The position numbers and the translations under genes were made by a program. Below the pieces are notes generated by a model, which was given only the letters and a program-made list of their open reading frames with translations, was not told the DNA's origin and did not search any database. A stretch of 41,700 nucleotides of DNA from an uncultured Polaribacter sp. (GTDB lineage Bacteria; Bacteroidota; Bacteroidia; Flavobacteriales; Flavobacteriaceae), in the NCBI GenBank assembly GCA_913020555.1, contig CAJWAC010000012.1:1-41700 (forward strand), in the 5' to 3' direction. Shown in pieces: positions 1 through 8,287 of this stretch (within the stretch, counting starts at the first letter, position 1; each line of letters begins with the position of its first letter).

Positions 1-2
1 TT

Positions 3-272
3 TTGCCGAACATGATTAAGAATGATACAACTGAATATCCAAGAAATAGATTTGAAATATTTCATGAATTTCACGATCGTATTTATCAAGAATATGACGC
101 AGCTCTTTCTGGACCAACCCCTATTAAGATGAAAATGCTTGGCTTCTGGGAATATTTCTCTCAAAGCTTTTCAAACCCACAGAAAACATATAAAAAAATT
201 AAAAAAGCGCAAAATGCAAAAGTGTATGCGCTTGCTGTTCGCGAAATTTTTAAGGAGGCAAAAAATAGTTGA
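3..272 (+). CDS. C-terminal part of a probable tRNA-dihydrouridine synthase (5' end outside window)
   Basis: The reading frame is open to the left edge, so this is the last ~90 codons of a longer gene; the TTG at position 3 is only the first possible start inside the window. The visible tail is hydrophilic and helical, with the run ALSGPTPIKMKMLGFWEYFS followed by a lysine-rich helix and an AVREIF ending. This resembles the C-terminal helical domain of Bacteroidota Dus-family proteins, which reduce uridine to dihydrouridine in tRNA D-loops. The FMN-binding barrel that would prove it lies outside the window, so the assignment rests on recollection of the tail only. It ends 76 bp before the next gene on the same strand. 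Confidence 0.5.
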   Translation: MPNMIKNDTTEYPRNRFEIFHEFHDRIYQEYDAALSGPTPIKMKMLGFWEYFSQSFSNPQKTYKKIKKAQNAKVYALAVREIFKEAKNS

Positions 273-348
273 TTCTAACCCCTAAAACCAATTGAAAACA
301 AACCTAATTGGCGTGATTTTTGATTGAAATAATTGATTAAAATATTAT

Positions 349-1956
349 GTGTTGAAAAAATCCTATTGCTATTTTTTACTCTTTTGTTTTGTTTCAAATT
401 TTTTATATTCTCAAGCAAGTGCTACAAAAATATCTTGTAAAGTACTAGATCTTAAAACAAAACAACCCATTGTGTATGCAACAGTAATGTTAAAAAAAAT
501 TAATAGAGGTACGCATGCAGACCATAATGGAAATTTTGAAATCCCTATCAAATATCAACAAAAAGGAATGATACGAATATCCTCTATTGGCTATACAACC
601 AAAGAGGTAAAATTATCTAAGCTGACAAAAAATAGCGTTCATATAATCTACTTATCCAAATCGAATAACGTTTTGGATGAAGTTATTGTAAAAACTTCAA
701 AAAAGAAAAAAAGAAGGCTTTTAGCCAAGCAAATTGTAAAAAGAGCTATTGATAATATTCTAGAGAATTATGCCACAGAACCACATGCGTATATTGGCTA
801 TTACAGAGATTATCAACAACCAGCAGACAATAGCTATCAAAAAAACACAAACGCTAAAGAACCCATTCAATATATTAATGTTCATGAAGCAATTATTGAG
901 TCGTTCGATGCTGGCTTCGATAGCAACAAACTAACGAGTAAAAAAAATCAAACACTCTTATATAAATATAAAGCCAATAAAAAATTTATTCAAGACACTA
1001 CACTCACAATTCCATACGACAATTCAAGTAAAAAATATTCTGAAAGTATCTATATAACTCCTTTGGGAGGAAACGAATTAAATATCCTAAATCTTACAAA
1101 TCCCATTAGAAATCATGCTAAAATGTCTTTTTCCTATGTGAATGTATTGGAAAAAGACTTTTTAAAAAACCATCGCTTTAAAGTAAAAAAGGTTGTTTTT
1201 ACGGACGATATCCCATTATATGAAATTTCATTTTTTTCCATAAAAGATCAAACCAGCTATGACTATTCAGCAGATGGCAGTATTTTCATATCTAAAAAAG
1301 ACTTTGCTATTCATAAATTGAATTACAACCTTTATTATATAAGGGATACAAATCCTCAATACTCTGTAACTATAGAATACAAACCCCAGAACGATAAAAT
1401 GTATTTAAACTACATTACATTTAATAATTTTTTTGAAGCGACCAATGGCAATTATTTTAAAATTGATAAAACAATATTTAACTCCAAACGAAATATTTTC
1501 AAAATTTATTTTAGTAAAACCATAGACGTAAGTAGCTTAAACCCTATTCGTAGAAATTTTAAAATATATTATAAAGGTGAAAAACTAAGAATCATTGGTG
1601 TTATCCCTTCAGAAACAGACAAAAGAAGCGTAACGGTATCTATTGACAAAAAATCGATTGCTAAAATACATTTTGGAAAAGGAAAAGAGAACCCCAATTA
1701 TGGTGCTTATTTTAGATTCGACATCACCAATATTAAAGACTTAAATGGATTTAAAATTGATAAAAGACCCAGTATTAAAATGAATCAATATCGAGAGTTC
1801 TTTGTACAAGAAGTTTTCGAGAACAAAAAACTTCCAGTTCAAAAAACATTTATAAATAAAAGCTTACCGCTTCATAAATCTAAAATAACCCCTTTAGAAC
1901 TAGAGAATAACTATTGGATGAACTCTCCTTTAAAAACTTCAAAAGAAGAACGCTAA
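349..1956 (+). CDS. Secreted CarboxypepD_reg-like domain protein
   Basis: A 535-residue protein with an N-terminal signal peptide (Lys-Lys, then a hydrophobic core, cleavage probably after LYSQA near residue 24). Residues ~28-105 form a CarboxypepD_reg-like beta-sandwich (KVLDLKTKQPIVYATV, then ISSIGYTTKEV), the prealbumin-like domain common at the N-terminus of Bacteroidota outer-membrane proteins. The rest (~110-535) is a long beta-rich region of unknown function, with no TonB plug or transmembrane barrel I can recognise. The start is either GTG at 349 or TTG at 352; the TTG gives a typical MKKS signal peptide, and the nearby ATG at 347 is out of frame. Its stop lies one base from the stop of the convergent gene. 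Probably an exported or outer-membrane-associated protein. Confidence 0.7.
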   Translation: MLKKSYCYFLLFCFVSNFLYSQASATKISCKVLDLKTKQPIVYATVMLKKINRGTHADHNGNFEIPIKYQQKGMIRISSIGYTTKEVKLSKLTKNSVHIIYLSKSNNVLDEVIVKTSKKKKRRLLAKQIVKRAIDNILENYATEPHAYIGYYRDYQQPADNSYQKNTNAKEPIQYINVHEAIIESFDAGFDSNKLTSKKNQTLLYKYKANKKFIQDTTLTIPYDNSSKKYSESIYITPLGGNELNILNLTNPIRNHAKMSFSYVNVLEKDFLKNHRFKVKKVVFTDDIPLYEISFFSIKDQTSYDYSADGSIFISKKDFAIHKLNYNLYYIRDTNPQYSVTIEYKPQNDKMYLNYITFNNFFEATNGNYFKIDKTIFNSKRNIFKIYFSKTIDVSSLNPIRRNFKIYYKGEKLRIIGVIPSETDKRSVTVSIDKKSIAKIHFGKGKENPNYGAYFRFDITNIKDLNGFKIDKRPSIKMNQYREFFVQEVFENKKLPVQKTFINKSLPLHKSKITPLELENNYWMNSPLKTSKEER

Positions 1957-1957
1957 A

Positions 1958-2935
1958 TTATTGCAATCTAAAACGCATTTCAAGGGGTAAATGATCGGAA
2001 GCTTGCCCAAATTCAATACATACTTTTCCGTCTATATATGCTATTGAATTTTTAGTGTAAAAAATATAATCAATTCGTTCGAAAGGATCTTTAGAATTAA
2101 ACGTGTTTGATGGATCTACTGAATTAAATGCTGCACTTCCAACATCATTCATTGCAAATAATTTTTGAATAATCGCTTCTTCATCTCTTGCTCTAGAATT
2201 AAAATCGCCCAATAAAATTGTTGGATATTGTTCTTTGTACCGATTAAAAATCTCTAAAACTTCTTCAAATTGCCTACCTCTAGTTTGTTTATCAAAGGCT
2301 TCTAAATGTACATTTATAAGCACCACTTCTTTACCATTTAAGTCTACTTTTACAACTTGTGCCAATCTTTCTAAATACAATGCATCTCTATAGAAAGGAG
2401 CCTCTGGAACACGTTCTAAAACAATTCTTTGATGAGCTGATAAGGGGTATTTACTAAGAATAGATTGCCCAGAAATTACCTTTCCAAAATGCATTGTTGG
2501 TGGCCAATAAGGAAAAGGAACATAGGTTTCATCCCAATTCACAGCTTTTGCAACAAAATTGTACCCTAATTTTGCAATTTCGTTTTGTTGATTCACATTG
2601 TAACTGCGCGACGCTTTATAGTCTATTTCTTGAAAGGCAATAATATCTGGGTTTAAAGCTTTGGTATTATGTAAAACTTTTTGCAAATTCTCATCAAATA
2701 ATTCCTTTGGTTTTGCAATAGCAAGGTTATTGGTCATTCCACTTAAATACCCAATATTATAGGTTACAATGCTAAAAATGGAATCTATGTCAGTAGTGCT
2801 TTCATAGGGAGTGACCATTAACTTATCATACTCTTTTTCATGCAAGTTTGGTAATGATGCCCAAAAAAAGAAAACTGTAAAGGCGATTATCAACAATAAA
2901 AAAATACCTGAAAAATACTTTAAAAATCGTTTCAT
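1958..2935 (-). CDS. Membrane-anchored endonuclease/exonuclease/phosphatase (EEP) family hydrolase
   Basis: A 325-residue protein with one N-terminal transmembrane helix or uncleaved signal (residues ~7-27), followed by a full EEP (DNase I-like) fold. The metal and catalytic motifs are visible: VTYNIGYL with Asn60, IAFQEID with Glu103, INVHLEAFD, LLGDFNSR, and the terminal SDHLPLEM carrying the Asp-His pair. The family cleaves phosphodiester or phosphomonoester bonds in nucleic acids, inositol phosphates or sphingolipids, and the sequence does not say which. The anchor places the domain on the periplasmic side or facing the envelope. It starts 7 bp after the stop of the mechanosensitive channel gene, so the two are very probably co-transcribed. 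Confidence 0.85.
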   Translation of the reverse strand: MKRFLKYFSGIFLLLIIAFTVFFFWASLPNLHEKEYDKLMVTPYESTTDIDSIFSIVTYNIGYLSGMTNNLAIAKPKELFDENLQKVLHNTKALNPDIIAFQEIDYKASRSYNVNQQNEIAKLGYNFVAKAVNWDETYVPFPYWPPTMHFGKVISGQSILSKYPLSAHQRIVLERVPEAPFYRDALYLERLAQVVKVDLNGKEVVLINVHLEAFDKQTRGRQFEEVLEIFNRYKEQYPTILLGDFNSRARDEEAIIQKLFAMNDVGSAAFNSVDPSNTFNSKDPFERIDYIFYTKNSIAYIDGKVCIEFGQASDHLPLEMRFRLQ

Positions 2936-2942
2936 GCTGTTC

Positions 2943-4559
2943 TTATGGATTTTCTTTTGAAAATTCAGACACTACTTTCTCTATGGTAGCGGCTGTTTTT
3001 TCTTGATTAATGTCATACTTTAAATTTAGTGCTTTTTTTTCTGGAAATTGCTCAATGGTTACTGTAGTTGACGGGAAAGCAAAATCTACACCCAATTCTT
3101 TTGCTAATTTTAAAATAGCAATATGAAAACGATGTTTTGAAGATTGCTCTGTTCCCCACTCTAGAGATTTAAAATAGACATTAACCATAATTAAAAGGGC
3201 GGAATCTCCAAAACCAGTAAATTCTACATTATAAGATTCAGACCTAGTTTCTGGATGTGCTATAATAATTTTACGAACTCCCTTTACAAAAGCTTCAATT
3301 AATTCAGGTGGCGTATCATAGCGTAAGCCTAATTTTGTATTGTACCTTCTGTATAAACGTAACCCTTTGTTATTAATAACAATTTCTGCCAATTTACTAT
3401 TTGGTATTTGATATATAGAGGTATCTGCAGCTCGAACTCTTGTAGATCTAAAACCAACTTGTTCTACAGTTCCCACAACCTCACCTGCTTCGATCCAATC
3501 ATCTATATGAAAAGGTTTATCTATAAAAATCATTATGGTGCCTATCAAGTTTTTTACGGTGTCTTGAGATGCCAATGCAAATGCTAAACCTCCTATTGTT
3601 GCTCCAGCAATAAGCGTTGTTGTATCTATACCAAATAACGTTAGCAATCTAAAAGCACCACCAATAATAACCACACCATTTAAAAAATTATACAGAATGG
3701 GTACTAATTGATCATCTAACCTGCTGTGAGTTCTTTCTGTAAATTCTGAATAAATTCTCATTACAACTTGAACAAGTTTAAAGAAAACGTAAATCCAGAA
3801 AACAGTTTTAGCTATATTAAGTGTTAAGAACACCCAAGTATTCGTGATTAAGCCAAATTGTAATGAAGGGAAAATAGTATCAATAAAAGCAACAGATACT
3901 AACAAACTTATAGGATGTGCTAGTTTTTTTAATACTTTATTAAATTCTAAATTTTTATTATGAGTAATTTGGAGCTGTATCTTTTGTAACACAAAAAAAG
4001 AAACCTTTTTAGTCACTAAAAAAATAATAAAACCCAGTAATACCATTAAAAATAATGCAATAAATTGCCAAAGCTCTATGTTTACTATTTTGGTATGACC
4101 AGAAACGGGTATTATTTTTTGAAGGCTGTGAACATACCAAGGAAAAACTTCTTTGTATAGACCCTCTATTTTAGCTATAGTTTCTGACGAATAATACCAC
4201 TTACCTTTTATTTTTTCTACATAAATTTGAGGCATTCTTTGAGGAAATAAAGTGTATCTAGAATATGATGAATACCCTATTGAGTCTTTATGATTAGGAT
4301 CTTTAGGGATTTTACTTATATCTACAAATAAGCCTTTACCATCTAGAACTTTTTTTATTTTTATGGCTTTATCTATTGCTATAGCTTCCTCTAAATTTAG
4401 TATGGTTGCAGCAGCTTTTTTAGGCTGATAAGAATCTTCCTGGAGAAAATATAAATGTGTGTAAATAGTTGAATGCGGATTCATTAAATCTACCTCTACA
4501 TTCTGTTGAGCATTTGCAAAAAATGGAATAAAAAATACGAACCAAAGAAAATTTTTCAT
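2943..4559 (-). CDS. Mechanosensitive ion channel family protein (MscS type)
   Basis: A 538-residue protein with a cleavable-looking signal peptide (residues 1-17, FFANAQ) and an N-terminal periplasmic segment of ~140 residues. Several membrane helices follow (~165-185, 215-260, 285-345), then the MscS core. The pore helix and following beta domain are plain: IGGLAFALASQDTVKNLIG, then FIDKPFHIDDWIEAGE and GTVEQVGFRSTRVRA, and the IPNSKLAE signature. Family members open under membrane tension to release solutes on hypo-osmotic shock. It is longer than minimal MscS (~286 residues) because of the N-terminal extension. A strong promoter lies upstream (4597-4630), and the EEP hydrolase gene follows 7 bp downstream. 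Confidence 0.92.
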   Translation of the reverse strand: MKNFLWFVFFIPFFANAQQNVEVDLMNPHSTIYTHLYFLQEDSYQPKKAAATILNLEEAIAIDKAIKIKKVLDGKGLFVDISKIPKDPNHKDSIGYSSYSRYTLFPQRMPQIYVEKIKGKWYYSSETIAKIEGLYKEVFPWYVHSLQKIIPVSGHTKIVNIELWQFIALFLMVLLGFIIFLVTKKVSFFVLQKIQLQITHNKNLEFNKVLKKLAHPISLLVSVAFIDTIFPSLQFGLITNTWVFLTLNIAKTVFWIYVFFKLVQVVMRIYSEFTERTHSRLDDQLVPILYNFLNGVVIIGGAFRLLTLFGIDTTTLIAGATIGGLAFALASQDTVKNLIGTIMIFIDKPFHIDDWIEAGEVVGTVEQVGFRSTRVRAADTSIYQIPNSKLAEIVINNKGLRLYRRYNTKLGLRYDTPPELIEAFVKGVRKIIIAHPETRSESYNVEFTGFGDSALLIMVNVYFKSLEWGTEQSSKHRFHIAILKLAKELGVDFAFPSTTVTIEQFPEKKALNLKYDINQEKTAATIEKVVSEFSKENP

Positions 4560-4596
4560 GTGCTTTAAATTGTTAAACCAATGTTAATTGTGGTCA

Positions 4597-4630
4597 CAAA
4601 TTTAAACCTTTTCGATTTTATGGTGTCAAA
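4597..4630 (-). promoter_or_regulatory. Bacteroidota-type promoter of the MscS channel gene
   Basis: On the minus strand a TAAATTTG (-7 element, consensus TAnnTTTG) at 4597-4604 is preceded by TTTG at 4627-4630, with 22-23 bp between them. This fits the Bacteroidota primary sigma factor pattern. It lies ~38 bp upstream of the channel start codon. Confidence 0.6.
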
Positions 4631-4663
4631 GAAGTATAAATAAAAACATAAAACAATTTAAAA

Positions 4664-5122
4664 ATGAAAAAAATAATAACCATCATCCTTTTAGTATTCG
4701 CTTTTACTTTAACAGCTCAAGCTCAAAAAGGAAAAAGGAAAATGAGAGCTGAAAAACTTTCTACAGAGCAACAAACAATATTAGCAGTTAAAAAAATGAC
4801 GCTATCTTTAGATTTAACAGCTTCTCAGCAAAATGAACTAAAACCTTTAGTCGCAAAAAAAATTTCTAACAGAAAAGCGCATTATAAAAAAATGAAAGCT
4901 ACTCAAAAAGAAAGAAAAAAATTATCTGCTGATGAACGTTTTGCTAAAGTCAACGAGCGTTTAGACAACCAAATTGCGATGAAACGTAAAATGAAAAAAA
5001 TCTTAAATAAAGAGCAGTTTGAGAAATTTGAAAAAACAAATAAAAACAGAAAAAAGAAAGGAAAAAAAATGATGAGGAAGAAGAGAATGATGATGAAGAG
5101 AAAAACAACTGACAGGAGCTAA
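4664..5122 (+). CDS. Small secreted Lys/Met-rich helical protein
   Basis: A 152-residue protein with a clear signal peptide (residues 1-20, ending TLTAQAQ). The mature part is almost wholly helical and very basic. From ~30 to 115 there is a Spy/CpxP-like pattern (LSTEQQTILAVKKMTLSL, then LTASQQNELKPLV and a late LNKEQFEKFEK), which in other Bacteroidota small proteins resembles periplasmic LTXXQ-type helices. The C-terminal ~35 residues are nearly all Lys, Arg and Met. The family looks like the poorly characterised periplasmic proteins of this shape; a chaperone- or metal-related role is only a guess. It is divergent from the MscS gene and ends at a hairpin terminator. Confidence 0.7.
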   Translation: MKKIITIILLVFAFTLTAQAQKGKRKMRAEKLSTEQQTILAVKKMTLSLDLTASQQNELKPLVAKKISNRKAHYKKMKATQKERKKLSADERFAKVNERLDNQIAMKRKMKKILNKEQFEKFEKTNKNRKKKGKKMMRKKRMMMKRKTTDRS

Positions 5123-5159
5123 TTGGTCTTAAAAACAGGCTAAAATATCACCATATATT

Positions 5160-5200
5160 AAATCTCCATATACAACCGTATGGAGATTTCTTATTTTTTA
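5160..5200 (+). terminator. Rho-independent terminator after the Lys/Met-rich protein gene
   Basis: A 10-bp perfect stem (AATCTCCATA at 5161-5170 with TATGGAGATT at 5179-5188, 8-nt loop) is followed by a T-rich run. It overlaps the 3' end of the convergent gamma-carbonic anhydrase gene. Confidence 0.75.
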
Positions 5201-5706
5201 AACCAACTTGAATATTCTACATAATTATTCGCTATTCTGTTGATTTCACCAGATATTAGTTCTTTCGAAATATCTTTTACTTTCTTGGCAGGAACACCTG
5301 CATAAATACTTCCACTTTCTACTCTAGTATTTTTAGTCACAACTGCACCCGCTGCAATAATTGAATTTGATTCTATAATACAGTCATCCATAATAATACT
5401 TCCCATACCAATCAACACATTGTTGTGAATTGTGCAACCGTGTACAATGGCATTATGACCAATAGACACATTATGACCAATTGATGTCGGCGATTTTTGA
5501 TATGTTGCATGAATTACTGCACCATCTTGTATATTAACTTTATCGCCAATTTTTATATAATGCACATCTCCACGAATTACTGTATTAAACCAGACTGAAC
5601 ATTCTTTACCCAGTGAAACTTCGCCTACAATAGTAGCGTTTTCTGCTATATAGCAATCCTCTGGTATTTGTGGTTGTTTTCCGTTTATAGTTTTAATTAT
5701 TGGCAT
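5191..5706 (-). CDS. Gamma-carbonic anhydrase family protein (left-handed beta-helix)
   Basis: A 171-residue hexapeptide-repeat protein of the YrdA/PaaY/CaiE type. Repeated [LIV]-G-x-x-x-x turns run from residue ~18 to 140. The three zinc-site histidines of the gamma-class carbonic anhydrase fold are present: His66 (AVIHAT), His84 and His89 (SIGHNAIVHG), with the family's 5-residue spacing. Arg45 and Asp47 (VIRGDV) also match the family. Many members show little or no carbonic anhydrase activity, so the substrate is open (CO2 hydration, or acyl/CoA-related hydrolysis). Length is normal and the protein is cytoplasmic. It stands alone on the minus strand, with 173 bp of upstream sequence in which I see no clear consensus promoter beyond a TATCTTTA-like element. 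Confidence 0.9.
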   Translation of the reverse strand: MPIIKTINGKQPQIPEDCYIAENATIVGEVSLGKECSVWFNTVIRGDVHYIKIGDKVNIQDGAVIHATYQKSPTSIGHNVSIGHNAIVHGCTIHNNVLIGMGSIIMDDCIIESNSIIAAGAVVTKNTRVESGSIYAGVPAKKVKDISKELISGEINRIANNYVEYSSWFKK

Positions 5707-5879
5707 TTATAAAAGTTCTAATTTATTAAATACATACGTTTCGTTTATTTTAAAAACTAAATCATATATTTTTTGCTAAAGATAAAAAATCGAATTACTC
5801 TAAGTTAGAAAAAATAAAATCAGTTTAAGAAAATAAAAATCTTCATAGTAAGATTAAAAATAATAGTTTTAAATTTTTT

Positions 5880-6710
5880 TTACTTTATAAGTAATTGCTG
5901 GCCCAGACTTAATCGATTACTTTTTAAGCCGTTTAATTCTTTAAGTTTAGAAACTGATGTCTGAAATTTTATAGCCAAAGAGTATAAGGTATCTCCTTTT
6001 TTCACTTCATAATAAGTAGCAATTGCATTTTTTGATTTCAAACTATTAAGCTGTTTTTTATATACTTTAAAATCTTTCTTTTTTACCTTATCAAATTCAT
6101 ATAATTTATATCTCTCAATAATTTTAATCAATTTTTTAGGGTAATCCTTATCAGTAGCATAACCAGCTTTTTTCAAACCTTTTGCCCACTTTTTGTAATC
6201 CTTTTTGTTATAGCTGAATAGAAATGCGTATCGTTTCCTTTTGGTTAAAAATGCTGAATGATCTTTAAAAGAAGTTTCTATATATGTATATTTCCTAAAG
6301 CACTCTCCACGTTCATCGTCATCATGATACACACGCTGTCCTTTCCATTTTTTATGACACTTAATTCCGAAATGATTATTGGATTTAGACGCTAAGTGAC
6401 TTCTTCCGCTGGCAGATTCCAAAATCCCTTGTGCTAAAGTTATACTTGCAGGGATTTTAGACAAATACATTTCACTTACAGCAATTGGAGCATACTTTTT
6501 AATGTAATTTAAGGTATGTTTATTTAATTTACGGCCCTTTCTTTCTAGCTTTTCAACATGCTGAAGCTGTTTTACAGATGGTAATTTTTGCGGAGGCTGT
6601 TCTAAAAGTACAACACCCGAATTTTTTTTTATTTTTATTGTTTTTTTACTAGAGCCACAGCTAGATAAAAAAAGTGTAATAACGCAAATTACAAGTACCT
6701 TTAACTTCAT
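5880..6710 (-). CDS. Glucosaminidase lipoprotein with C-terminal LysM
   Basis: A 276-residue predicted lipoprotein: signal peptide with lipobox LSSC (Cys18). Residues ~75-215 form an FlgJ-like N-acetylglucosaminidase domain with the catalytic Glu98 in QGILESASGRS, the SNNHFGIKC motif, and a downstream FRKYTYIETSFKDHS strand typical of the family. Residues ~233-276 are one LysM peptidoglycan-binding domain (YEVKKGDTLYSLA). It should cleave GlcNAc-MurNAc bonds in the cell wall from the periplasmic side of a membrane. Its ATG shares one base with the stop of the upstream deaminase gene (TAATG), so the two are translationally coupled despite unrelated functions. Confidence 0.92.
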   Translation of the reverse strand: MKLKVLVICVITLFLSSCGSSKKTIKIKKNSGVVLLEQPPQKLPSVKQLQHVEKLERKGRKLNKHTLNYIKKYAPIAVSEMYLSKIPASITLAQGILESASGRSHLASKSNNHFGIKCHKKWKGQRVYHDDDERGECFRKYTYIETSFKDHSAFLTKRKRYAFLFSYNKKDYKKWAKGLKKAGYATDKDYPKKLIKIIERYKLYEFDKVKKKDFKVYKKQLNSLKSKNAIATYYEVKKGDTLYSLAIKFQTSVSKLKELNGLKSNRLSLGQQLLIK

Positions 6711-7666
6711 TAAAGCTCTATTATAAGTTCATTTTTACTTGTTAATTTTTGATTAAAACCTTCAATCCCTTGAATTCCTCCTGTATGAATTGCTAAAATT
6801 TTAGTTCCTTCTAAAAAATTATTTTTTTCGAGTAAATCAAAAATACCAAACATCATTTTTCCAGTATAAATTGGATCTAATTGGATAGATGTTTCTTTTT
6901 TAAATTTGTTTATGAAACGTATTAACTCTTCATTATATTTTGCATACCCCCCAAAATGATATTCTTTTTGAAGACTCCAGTTCTTATTTCTTTTTACAAA
7001 TTGGTTGATTTCATCTTTTAAAAAATTTCCTTTTAAAGCGTTAAACCCAATAGTTTTTTGATGTTTCTTTACTGAGTTTATCAATCCAGAAATTGTACCA
7101 CCAGTTCCTACAGAAGAACAAATATAATCGAATTCACTATCCTCATTCGTTAAAATTTCTTTACAACCAGTAATAGCTAAAGAGTTGGTTCCACCTTCAG
7201 GAATTAAATAAAAATCACCCCACTTATTTTTCATTTTTTCAATAAAACCAAATGAAGTTTTTTGGCGGTACAGCTCTCTAGAAACAAAGTGGAACTTCAT
7301 TCCATGATTCTGTGCTTCTCTTAATGTGGCATTTTCTTTTATTGTTTCTTTAAGGTTTTTACCCAATTCATCTCCTCTAATAACCCCAAAAGTTTTAAAA
7401 CCTGCTATTTTACCTGCAACTGCAGTAGCAACTACATGATTAGAATATGCACCTCCAAAAGTAAGTATCGCTTTCTTCTTTAACTTCTTTGCTTCTAGCA
7501 AGTTGTATTTTAACTTCCTGAATTTATTCCCAGAAACAAAAGGATGAATTAAATCTTCCCTTTTTATAAAAAGTTCAACCTTTTTTTCTTCTAAAATTGG
7601 AAGATAAACTTGTTGATTTTTGGTAATAAAAGTACTGTCGAAAAAAGAGTTACTTGAGCTATTCAA
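6710..7666 (-). CDS. PLP-dependent ACC deaminase / D-cysteine desulfhydrase family protein
   Basis: A tryptophan-synthase-beta-fold (fold type II) PLP enzyme. The Schiff-base lysine is in SGNKFRKLKY, the substrate loop is TFGGAYSNHVVATA, and the phosphate-binding glycine loop is SSVGTGGTISG. Members deaminate 1-aminocyclopropane-1-carboxylate or desulfhydrate D-cysteine; the motifs do not separate these. The frame is open to an ATG at 7717, but that start would sit upstream of a -7 promoter element at 7686-7693, and the extra residues (Tyr/Cys/Ile-rich) do not look like an enzyme N-terminus. I therefore choose the TTG at 7666, giving 318 residues, near the usual family length. It overlaps the glucosaminidase start by one base. 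Confidence 0.85.
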   Translation of the reverse strand: MNSSSNSFFDSTFITKNQQVYLPILEEKKVELFIKREDLIHPFVSGNKFRKLKYNLLEAKKLKKKAILTFGGAYSNHVVATAVAGKIAGFKTFGVIRGDELGKNLKETIKENATLREAQNHGMKFHFVSRELYRQKTSFGFIEKMKNKWGDFYLIPEGGTNSLAITGCKEILTNEDSEFDYICSSVGTGGTISGLINSVKKHQKTIGFNALKGNFLKDEINQFVKRNKNWSLQKEYHFGGYAKYNEELIRFINKFKKETSIQLDPIYTGKMMFGIFDLLEKNNFLEGTKILAIHTGGIQGIEGFNQKLTSKNELIIEL

Positions 7667-7685
7667 TATTGGTATTTTATACCTG

Positions 7686-7693
7686 CAAAAATA
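7686..7693 (-). promoter_or_regulatory. -7 element for the deaminase-glucosaminidase operon
   Basis: TATTTTTG on the minus strand matches TAnnTTTG. It lies ~20 bp upstream of the TTG start at 7666. No good -33 TTG is seen at the expected distance. The site falls inside the longest open frame and helps choose the shorter start. Confidence 0.4.
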
Positions 7694-7778
7694 ACAGATA
7701 ATAATTTGATAACGCATGAAAGCTCTTTATAATATGAGCAAATAGATGAAATTCACTCAAATTGTACTTGTCAAATAA

Positions 7779-8202
7779 AATATTTATAGGCAAAATAAAA
7801 AAAAGTCAGTTCTTAAAACCAAAATTAATACTTCTGATAGAGTAACAAATACCAGAAGTTTAGCAAGAATAAAATATCAATTAGTAGGGAATCTAATTGA
7901 AGTATATAGTTCACCTAAAAATTTAAGGAGATTTATTGCTCGTGATATAAAAAGTTATAAAAAAAATAGATCTTAACTTAAATAATACCTTAGCAGCATA
8001 AAACCAAGTAAAACAAACTATTGACGATTTAAAAAAGGATGAAAGAAGTAACTTAGCAGAAATACCTAGCTGTATTAAGAAAAAGAATTACCCTATTAAT
8101 TATAATATCAGTGATTAAAACTCTGATGAAAAACATCTATGTTTAAATCCTATCTTAAACATTACTATTTGGGAAAAAATAAAATATAAGAAAGAATACT
8201 AA
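7779..8202 (+). pseudogene. Probable decayed coding remnant in the 570-bp gap
   Basis: The 7718-8287 gap has no intact gene. On the plus strand 7779-7976 is open for 65 codons without any ATG and reads like protein (for example SLARIKYQLVGNLIEVYSS, then LRRFIARDIKSYKK). The neighbouring frame takes over near 7955 and reads on through 8202, interrupted by stops at 7999 and 8116, again with protein-like composition (VKQTIDDLKKDERSNLAEI, then NYPINYNISD). An uninitiated frame, one frameshift and two in-frame stops suggest a degraded gene of ~140 codons. I do not recognise the family. Both flanking genes lie on the opposite strand. Chance open frames in AT-rich DNA are the alternative. Confidence 0.4.
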
Positions 8203-8287
8203 TTTGCTTCAAACATGTATGGAAATACTTGATGTTTTGGGTGTGTATTTAAGAAATAAAATCGATTTGACATGACAAAAAGAAATC

